Below, one piece after another: positions 57,659 through 64,000 of a stretch of DNA of 64,000 bases (its first letter is position 1; each line of letters opens with the position of its first letter). Below the pieces are notes generated by a model, which saw only the letters and a list, made by a program, of their open reading frames with translations, searched no databases and had not been told where the DNA came from. The stretch is from Rhodopirellula sp. SM50 (GTDB lineage Bacteria; Planctomycetota; Planctomycetia; Pirellulales; Pirellulaceae). The stretch spans positions 39,587 to 103,586 of the forward strand of contig NZ_NTFY01000070.1 in assembly GCF_002289565.1 (NCBI RefSeq), written 5' to 3'. A program made the translations under genes and the position numbers.

Positions 57659-58405
57659 GTGAATCAGACCGAAGATGCTCTGCATCAAACGACAGAGTCA
57701 CCGTTGCATCGAATCGTATCCATTCTCATCGGTATCTCTTTCAATTCCGCATTAAGTGTCGCATTCGGATGCACCGTCGGAGTTGCGATTGCTGTTCTGG
57801 CCAACAGCGGCCCGCTACACTTCCTCGGGCCGCTCCTTGAAATGGCGGTCATCATGATTCCTCTTTGGTCGTTACCCAGTGGGATTTTGGGCGGAATCGT
57901 GTGCGGAGTCGTGCGCGGAGAAAACAACTACACGGCCTGCGTCTGTGCTTGCATACCAGCAATCTTGCTTACCCTGACCGGTTTGCCACAGGGAGCCCCA
58001 ATTCTGAACCTAGTCGTTATCGGCGGATGCTTGCTGCTGGTTGCATTGACCAGCACGGCAAGGTGTTGTTTTTTGATCCGTCGAATGGTTCGAAAACGCA
58101 ATGCAGTGGTCCGGGCAATGCGTGAGGACCCCGCAGCATCGCCCGGCAAAACGCACGCGTTGCTGGCTACCGCAATCGCAATGGTGCTGGTTGTCGGTGG
58201 CGTCGCCTGGCTGCTGTTGCTTGGTCGAACTGGTTCTGAATTCTTGCTTGGTTTGGTCGCGGACGGGAGTTTGATCAACATGCTTTGCGGTCTGCATCTC
58301 TTGGGAACGTATCCCAATCGCGTTCGCATAGGTTGGGCAGTGACAACCATTTCGTTCTCTACAGCGCTGATTGCGGGGATCGCTGCCGGTCTACGCTCCC
58401 TTTGA
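57659..58405 (+). CDS. Polytopic membrane protein, unknown
   Basis: The protein is 248 aa if the GTG at 57659 is used. Five to six hydrophobic segments are present. The open frame continues upstream, in the same frame as the sigma remnant, and reads ISVSNNPYHAPGTVNQTE from an ATC at 57620. GGGAG lies six bases before that ATC, where a start would be expected, and NPYxAP is a common N-terminus of small planctomycete membrane proteins. The true start may therefore be a non-standard or mutated codon at 57620. Confidence 0.6.
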   Translation: MNQTEDALHQTTESPLHRIVSILIGISFNSALSVAFGCTVGVAIAVLANSGPLHFLGPLLEMAVIMIPLWSLPSGILGGIVCGVVRGENNYTACVCACIPAILLTLTGLPQGAPILNLVVIGGCLLLVALTSTARCCFLIRRMVRKRNAVVRAMREDPAASPGKTHALLATAIAMVLVVGGVAWLLLLGRTGSEFLLGLVADGSLINMLCGLHLLGTYPNRVRIGWAVTTISFSTALIAGIAAGLRSL

Positions 58406-58506
58406 CAGGAGGCTGGTGAATAAGCTTGAGCCATTTGCATTTCGCGTTTCAGGAAACGCCTTGCAACCGCCACATCTGAGTTCAACACGTGGGCCATTCA
58501 TGGGCG

Positions 58507-59253
58507 TCACGGCAATTGATTGACCAATCGAAAATCCCCAGACAGTTCAATACTTGGATCCTGTGCCTTGATATGCAGTGTCCCCGTCACAAGGTGCTGG
58601 GTCACTTCGTCGACAACGACTCGCACTGAATAATTTTGGTGGGCGCTGACAACCATGAGGTGTCCGTTGTTCGGATCCCGCCAATAGCAGGTAACGTTCG
58701 ACGGGATGATTTTGTTGCTGGTCGTCTCAATATCAAATTTCGCTCCCGGAAAAAGTCGTTGCGGAAAGTCGAGAAACTTCGCCGATACACTTGGGGCGGG
58801 ATTAAGTGAGTCGGTCGATGCGAAATGAAACCCAAGGTTATCGACCTTCCCGATTCTCAATTCGACTTTTCGTCCTGCAATCTCGCCGGTGATCGCGTAA
58901 TGCTCATTCGGGAAGTACGTGTCACGAAATAGCAACCGATCTCCGACAACCGCTTTCACCTCATCAATTCGGGTATGGTGAACCGGGTCCGCCTGATAGA
59001 CGTACTCTGTTTCGCCCCATTCCGCGCGCAAGTCAATCACGCCTAGCGGGATCTCGCGCCCGTCGTGAGTGTGAACAACTGCTGTTACTTCGACGCTGCT
59101 CCAAACGTCTTTGCCTCGAACCACGACGCGCCAAGCTCCGGTTGGGCTCTTCACATCGGCGAGAACCTTCGACCGTGTGGCCAATCGCAGGTAGAGAATG
59201 GTCAATACCGCGACCAAGCACAGCAGTCCGAACGCGCAAATTAGCTTCTTCAT
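58507..59253 (-). CDS. Membrane-anchored or secreted protein, unknown
   Basis: The protein is 248 aa from the ATG at 59253 (an ATG at 59286 adds eleven residues). An N-terminal hydrophobic helix (LICAFGLLCLVAVLTILYLRL) is followed by beta-rich sequence (GAWRVVVRGKDVWSSVEVTAVV, YAITGEIAGRKVELRIG). The N-terminal pattern of the mature part resembles DUF proteins that bind small ligands, but no family can be named. Confidence 0.65.
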   Translation of the reverse strand: MKKLICAFGLLCLVAVLTILYLRLATRSKVLADVKSPTGAWRVVVRGKDVWSSVEVTAVVHTHDGREIPLGVIDLRAEWGETEYVYQADPVHHTRIDEVKAVVGDRLLFRDTYFPNEHYAITGEIAGRKVELRIGKVDNLGFHFASTDSLNPAPSVSAKFLDFPQRLFPGAKFDIETTSNKIIPSNVTCYWRDPNNGHLMVVSAHQNYSVRVVVDEVTQHLVTGTLHIKAQDPSIELSGDFRLVNQLP

Positions 59254-59604
59254 CGCGGATTTTCCATGGATGTCGAGATTTCGCATTTACGAACTAACCA
59301 ACCCCGTGCGCACGTCGCGATCTTTCTACCATTGCGGTGCGCTCGCTTGTCAACCCAGAAGAGCGCCTTATTCTGGATGTCGGCGGGATCAATCAACCGA
59401 TTGCGATTTGGTTTCTCTCTCAGTAGATGATTTCTTTGAAGATGAAAACGACTGCCACCACAACAGACCCGCGCACTGAATGAAGAACGCGATCCAAATC
59501 CCGAGTTTTACGCTCGTTTGATGGCGCCTTTTCTGTCTCGACGATTGTGCGAGCTAAGTTAATGCCCGGCTTCCGACTGGTCAGGCAACTTGGTAAAGAA
59601 TGGC
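59254..59604. other. Gap without supported gene
   Basis: About 350 bases between divergent genes; I see no motif, repeat or RNA gene. Confidence 0.4.
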
Positions 59605-59856
59605 ATGAAATGGGAACGGCAAAAATCAGTCGGGAAAATTTCGCTCAAGAACGTTGAGGGTCTCAGTCAGCGGTTCGGACCTGGGATTGCAACGGGTCTT
59701 GCCGGAGCGTTTCACCGCGCGGGTAAACCGCGAGATGCTATTCGCATCTACCGAGAATTTGCAGAATTACTGGCCGATCAAGACGCCCAGGGTAACCACG
59801 CTGCAATTTTACGGCTAAAAAAAATGGCGGGTCAGTACGAGGCCAAGGTGCAGTGA
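59605..59856 (+). CDS. Possible small helical (TPR-like) protein
   Basis: The protein is 83 aa from ATG 59605. The helix pair GLAGAFHRAGKPRDAIRIYREFAELLADQ resembles one TPR unit. No ribosome binding site is clear and the protein is short, so it may be a fragment. Confidence 0.4.
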   Translation: MKWERQKSVGKISLKNVEGLSQRFGPGIATGLAGAFHRAGKPRDAIRIYREFAELLADQDAQGNHAAILRLKKMAGQYEAKVQ

Positions 59857-59962
59857 ACCAGGTAATCGTTCGACTTACAAAAAGATGGGTTTGGTAGTGA
59901 ACACATTGACCAATTGGGGCTCGAAGTGAAACTCCTATTTGAGAGATCAGCGCGATACCATC

Positions 59963-60439
59963 ATGACAGACGATTTTCGAAATGACTTCAACTGGCAGTC
60001 ACAAGATAAGATCGCCGGAATGGCATTCTTGATTGGGGTGATTGCAGGTCTGATTGTTTTTGCCCTGTGTCTGGATGATCGAATCGCATCGTCATGGGGT
60101 GACTGGGTTGGGCAGGGTGTCGCCATGATCTTGGGCGTTGTAGTCGCACCAGTCGTTCTATTTCCCGTCATGTCAACGAAACCAGAACCATGGACGATTC
60201 TTCGTCACGCTGCCAATGGTATTTTGCTGATCGCTTCCGTATGGGGATCTGCCGCTGCAGCTGCCTATTGGGGCGGCGAACGACTCTCTTCGGCCGTCTG
60301 GCTGATGTCTTTGGGGGGATTCGGTTTTCTACTCCAAAGACTATTCGCGCCGGATCAAAAGTCTGGTTGCTGGGTTGCGCTGTACATCATGTTTTTCGTT
60401 TTGGGTGGCGCCGCGGTTGTCGCCGAATACCTGAATTGA
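59963..60439 (+). CDS. Small four-helix membrane protein, unknown
   Basis: The protein is 158 aa from the ATG at 59963. Four hydrophobic segments (MAFLIGVIAGLIVFALCL, GVAMILGVVVAPVVLFPVM, GILLIASVWGSAAAAAYWGG, ALYIMFFVLGGAAVVAEYL) are regularly spaced. Codon use and hydrophobicity support a real gene; the family is not recognised. Confidence 0.6.
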   Translation: MTDDFRNDFNWQSQDKIAGMAFLIGVIAGLIVFALCLDDRIASSWGDWVGQGVAMILGVVVAPVVLFPVMSTKPEPWTILRHAANGILLIASVWGSAAAAAYWGGERLSSAVWLMSLGGFGFLLQRLFAPDQKSGCWVALYIMFFVLGGAAVVAEYLN

Positions 60440-61071
60440 GCCCTTTTCTACTGGCTTGCAAAGTCCGTAGCCCGGTCATTTCACTGACAGGTTTGAGACC
60501 CTCGTCAGAGAACGTGCCGGACAATCACAGCGGCCCGTACCGGAGACGCCAAGGGCGCGTAACGTTCCCGTACCTACTGGAGCCTCCCCGTTCCTGCCTG
60601 CAGTCGGTTGCATCGACCAGCGCGAACTTCCCTGATCGCTTCGCTGCAGTCTTCTAGAAATCTTGGACTGCGCGGCGAGGGTTCAGCGCCGAATCGGCTA
60701 GCTCGCTTTGGTATCGTGACCGATGCATCTAAGCAGACTTGCTTCGCGACTATGATGGGTGAAACTTCGGCAGCGGAGCAAACCCCCAAACTCACCTCGC
60801 TTAATCGCACCTCTGCGAGTTCGACGCTCAGAATGACGTGACTGGCGCAAAGGGGCTCGAAGCGAGCGGTTACAATGGGGCGATGGGTGACGTTAACAGA
60901 ATCCCGTCGGCCAGCGGTGAATGAAACAGCTGGCCTGACTATCCGAGAAACACCTGGGCTTGACTTGCTACTGCGGCGGCGTGCCTCTTTAGACACGCAT
61001 CTTCTACTCGTGCAGACATTGGAACGAACAGCCCGTCCGCCACATTGCATCAACAAGCTGATAACTGATAC
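60440..61071. other. Gap without supported gene
   Basis: About 630 bases. Short open frames exist on both strands but none has a convincing start or recognisable sequence. This is the longest plain gap in the window apart from 53832-54703. Confidence 0.45.
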
Positions 61072-62562
61072 ATGGAAAGAAGCACAGCCGTGATACGAAG
61101 TCCGTTCGTCCTGACATTGGCAATAGTGTTGCTTCCAATGGTGACCGTGTGGGGCGATGTGGATAGGCCCAATTTGCTGTTCATCATCTCTGATGACCTG
61201 AACACAGCACTTAGCGGCATGGGGCATCCGGAATGCAACACGCCACATCTTGATGAGTTTGCGAAATCCGGCGTCATGTTCACGCGGACGTTCTGTCAGT
61301 TTCCGCTTTGTGGACCATCCCGCGCCTCAATGATGAGTGGCCAGTATCCGCTAGTGAACGGTGTCACAGGCAATGGCGGCAACGTCGATCCGGAACGCGT
61401 CACACTGCCCCGTCACTTTGCAAATCATGGATACTGGACGGGGCGTGTCAGCAAGATCTATCACATGGGGATCCCGGTCGACATTGTCGAAGGGAATCCA
61501 GGACGAGATCACGCAGGATCGTGGGACGAAACACACAACATTGCCGCCCTCGAAGCATTGACACCCGGTAAAGCCGAAGACTTTGCAAACCCGGACACTG
61601 TCGCTCAGTTTCCGGAAGAGCGACGAAAGTGGCTCGCGGCCCATGCAGGTGGCAAGCGATATCGATTCTCGAAGGTTGCACGGGCGCAATATGCATCGAT
61701 CGAAGTCGAGGAGAAAAACCAACATCTTCTCGCCGACAGCATGGCCGCTGACAAAGCCATCGAATTGCTACAAATGCGAGCCGGACAGGCCGAGCCGTTC
61801 TTCCTGGCCGTCGGGCTGGTTCGCCCGCATTTCCCGTTCATCGCAACGGAGAAAACCATTGGTCAGTACAACGCCGAAAAACTCGTTGTTCCCAACGTCC
61901 CTCCGGGCGACCACGAAGATATTCCGTCGCAGGCTATGGGGTCGGTTCTGGAATTCGACAGATCGCCGATTCAAAAAATGCGCCGCGCGTACTACGGAGC
62001 TGTCAGTTTCATGGATCGCCAAGTCGGTCGGATCATTGCCGAACTGGATCGATTGAAGCTTCGAGACAACACCATTGTCGTATTCGTTTCCGACCACGGA
62101 TATCTGCTCGGCGAACATCACATGTGGAAGAAGTCGAAGCTCTGGGAGGAGGCGATCCGAGTTCCCCTGATCATTTCCGCACCTAGCAGAAAGCAGGGCG
62201 TGCGGTGTCAGCATTTTGTTGAGCTGGTCGATCTCTACCCGACTCTGACGGAGCTCGCAGGGCTACCGGCGGAACCGCACGCTCAGGGACAAAGTCTCGT
62301 GCCGCTTCTTGACGATCCACTTGAGTCATTATCGAAAACAGACGCGATGATTCAGGTTGGTGCCGGTTTCGGGCTTCGCAGCGGAAAGTGGGCGTGGATG
62401 TGGTACCCCGCTTCGAAGAATAATCAAGACGGGTTCATGCTCTATGACATGGAAAAGGACCCGGAACAGTACACAAATCTCGTTGACGATCCCAAACACG
62501 ATTCGATCAGGAAGCAACTCCACACTCGGCTATTGAAGCGAATTGAAATCGCCGGGAATTAG
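61072..62562 (+). CDS. Exported sulfatase, iduronate-2-sulfatase-like
   Basis: The protein is 496 aa. A signal peptide (FVLTLAIVLLPMVTVWG) precedes PNLLFIISDDLN, with the metal Asp pair. The formylglycine motif is CGPSR with Cys80, meaning a Cys-type sulfatase needing a formylglycine-generating enzyme, which is not in the window. VSDHGYLLGEHHMWKKSKLWEEAIRVPL supplies other active-site His and Lys. The order of motifs fits the iduronate-2-sulfatase-like subfamily, usually acting on sulfated polysaccharides in marine planctomycetes. Confidence 0.93.
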   Translation: MERSTAVIRSPFVLTLAIVLLPMVTVWGDVDRPNLLFIISDDLNTALSGMGHPECNTPHLDEFAKSGVMFTRTFCQFPLCGPSRASMMSGQYPLVNGVTGNGGNVDPERVTLPRHFANHGYWTGRVSKIYHMGIPVDIVEGNPGRDHAGSWDETHNIAALEALTPGKAEDFANPDTVAQFPEERRKWLAAHAGGKRYRFSKVARAQYASIEVEEKNQHLLADSMAADKAIELLQMRAGQAEPFFLAVGLVRPHFPFIATEKTIGQYNAEKLVVPNVPPGDHEDIPSQAMGSVLEFDRSPIQKMRRAYYGAVSFMDRQVGRIIAELDRLKLRDNTIVVFVSDHGYLLGEHHMWKKSKLWEEAIRVPLIISAPSRKQGVRCQHFVELVDLYPTLTELAGLPAEPHAQGQSLVPLLDDPLESLSKTDAMIQVGAGFGLRSGKWAWMWYPASKNNQDGFMLYDMEKDPEQYTNLVDDPKHDSIRKQLHTRLLKRIEIAGN

Positions 62563-62687
62563 TCGATCATCACTTGTGTTTCGCGATTGGAGTAGAACGT
62601 GTTTCACTTCTTATGCTCACTCTGTCTCTTGGTTTCTCGGTCTGTCGTATGAGCCGCAGATCAACAACCCCCATGACTTCTGAAGAA

Positions 62688-63455
62688 CTAATTCCACGCC
62701 TCAGCGACTCTCTCGATCCAGTTTCGAGCGATTAATTCGTGGCCCTGTGGTAACGGGTGCACGCCGTCCCAGATCCAGTGCTCTGGCCCGCCGCGTTTTG
62801 ACGCCTCGTCGAAAATTTTCTGCGTCGGAATCAGTACTGCCTCAAATTCCCTGGCCAGCTTAGCTACTACCGGACGAATGCGGTCGGTCTGGCTGCGCCA
62901 GTCGCGAGTGACCGGCAAGACGAATGGCTCGATCAGCACAATTCGAAGGCTGGGGTTCGAGGTTCGGGATCGCATCAAGATGTCTCGGTATCCGGCCTCG
63001 TAAGCAACTGGATCGACGTCCTTGTTGCCACGTACGGCTCGCCCAACATCGTTGATCCCAATCAAGACGCTCAGAACATCGGCGTTCAGATCGATCGCGT
63101 CTTTCTGCCAGCGTTTCTGCAGATCAGCAACTGTGTGCCCGCTCATGCCTCGGTTGAGAAAGTTGAGGTTTGCATTGGGCATGTCGGTGTGAAGACGTGA
63201 GGCGATCAGAAACACGTAACTGTGTCCGAGATAGTGGTTGCGATCTTTCTGATTGCGTCCCCATTTCATGTCGGTAATCGAGTCGCCCTGAAAAAGCAGT
63301 GTCGATCCCGTTCTCAATCTAGGGAGGCGGTAACCATAACCTGGTACATCGGCCGAAGTGCCACGATCATCCGCGAGTGTGCGGTTTGCCGCAGCGGTCA
63401 TCGCTGCACTGGTCACTGCTGTCTTTAGAAATGTTCGCCGCTTTGCGTTGGCCAC
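62688..63455 (-). CDS. Exported SGNH/GDSL hydrolase with Tat-like signal
   Basis: The protein is 255 aa from the GTG at 63455. A twin-arginine leader RRTFLKTAVTSAAM follows closely. The SGNH blocks are FQGDSIT (Ser59), NRGMSGHTV, GIND and, near the end, WDGVHP with the catalytic Asp and His. This family removes acetyl or other acyl groups from carbohydrates. It is convergent with the sulfatase gene, 125 bases away; the two could act on the same polysaccharide. A longer TTG start at 63518 is less likely. Confidence 0.88.
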   Translation of the reverse strand: MANAKRRTFLKTAVTSAAMTAAANRTLADDRGTSADVPGYGYRLPRLRTGSTLLFQGDSITDMKWGRNQKDRNHYLGHSYVFLIASRLHTDMPNANLNFLNRGMSGHTVADLQKRWQKDAIDLNADVLSVLIGINDVGRAVRGNKDVDPVAYEAGYRDILMRSRTSNPSLRIVLIEPFVLPVTRDWRSQTDRIRPVVAKLAREFEAVLIPTQKIFDEASKRGGPEHWIWDGVHPLPQGHELIARNWIERVAEAWN

Positions 63456-64000
63456 TGTGAAATTCCGTGAGAGGGTCGCCGCGCCGACTCTTATGCCCGC
63501 TTTACACCTGATGACCAACAGGTCTGAAAAGACTTTTTCCAGGCATGGTGCATCGTGGATCTAATTGACGAATCAAAGACATTTCATCTGTCACGATCGC
63601 TTTGATCAACGCCCTGAGCCTTCGCCATGTTTGCGGGCAATTCGCCGGGTTCTGTCTAGATCATCATACGCAATGTCACGACCCAAGGCGCTTCTTTAAG
63701 CTTGTTGATCAAATGAAGGCGGAATTCGTCCTTATCTTTGATCAGCAATTACCGGACGCGTTGGGAGTTGGATCAACACGGCGCGTCGGTCATCTACACC
63801 GAAGCATGGAATCCAAGTGTGGGGGCGGGGTAAACGCGATCCGGCGGGAATGGCATGGGCGGTTCTGGACGTCTTCGGGACGATGGCGGCGGTCCGTTTC
63901 TCATTGCGGCAAAGTACAAACGTGCTCTGGTTCGAACGTGAACTGCAGTTCGTTTCACCGCGACTCAAGTCCTTCGATCCGTTTCACTTCTTTTTCGCTT
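63456..64000. other. Terminal gap without supported gene
   Basis: About 545 bases. A short open frame on the minus strand (63732-63968) has no motif, ribosome binding site or credible composition. No repeat family seen elsewhere in the window is present. Confidence 0.4.

Noticed and set aside
60190..60657. 155-codon plus-strand frame
   Set aside because: Its first part overlaps the membrane protein gene at 59963 in another frame, and the rest has no motif.
63732..63968. 78-codon minus-strand frame near the window end
   Set aside because: No ribosome binding site, no hydrophobic or family pattern, and unusual composition.

Overview
The window looks like chromosomal DNA of a planctomycete of the Pirellulaceae type. 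Several independent signs point there: a DUF1559 prepilin-like protein with an H-X9-DG C-terminus, large TPR/FG-GAP/ASPIC (UnbV) lipoproteins, a multihaem cytochrome beside them, a double-length fused UvrA, a sulfatase, a fragment of a planctomycete-style ECF sigma factor, a RAYT with palindromic repeats, and sparse Shine-Dalgarno sequences. No taxon can be fixed from the sequence alone.

Layout. 0.25-9.1 kb: an SMC/YhaN-like ATPase with an Arg-Ser-rich segment between two DUF4332 domains, a divergent lipoprotein gene, and alaS. 9.1-10.7 kb: a RAYT (Y1 transposase-like) gene enclosed by arrays of palindromic repeats, with a 126-bp unit upstream. 10.7-19.3 kb: a double TM2 protein, an HD hydrolase, an envelope-type cluster (GT2 polyprenyl-phosphate glycosyltransferase, GT-C-like membrane protein, AsmA-like protein), and a membrane-anchored coiled coil. 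19.6-32.2 kb: two TPR+FG-GAP+ASPIC lipoproteins, a TPR-only paralogue, a DUF1559 prepilin-like protein with a clear terminator, a seven-haem cytochrome and a His-motif polytopic membrane protein. 32.3-40.2 kb: a THUMP-like methyltransferase and fused UvrA. 40.4-46.8 kb: an M48 protease, a Cys-rich metal-binding-like secreted protein, two paralogous membrane proteins with repeat-like C-termini, and SlyX. 46.9-52.3 kb: a class V aminotransferase followed by glcD-glcE-glcF, which together fit glycolate to glyoxylate to glycine. 53.4-53.8 kb: rpsU (bS21) and tRNA-Val(UAC).

From the tRNA to the end (about 10 kb) gene density falls, intergenic gaps lengthen and composition looks more mixed. This part holds a serine hydrolase, several small unrecognised membrane or secreted proteins, a 5'-truncated ECF sigma factor, a sulfatase and an SGNH hydrolase. 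It reads like an accessory or eroding region.

At least eight families of intergenic palindromic or tandem repeats occur across the window. In two places a repeat unit supplies the stop codon of the adjacent gene. The most unusual items are the RS-rich DUF4332 ATPase, the fused UvrA with an extra C-terminal domain, the RAYT/array unit, and the TPR-ASPIC/cytochrome locus.
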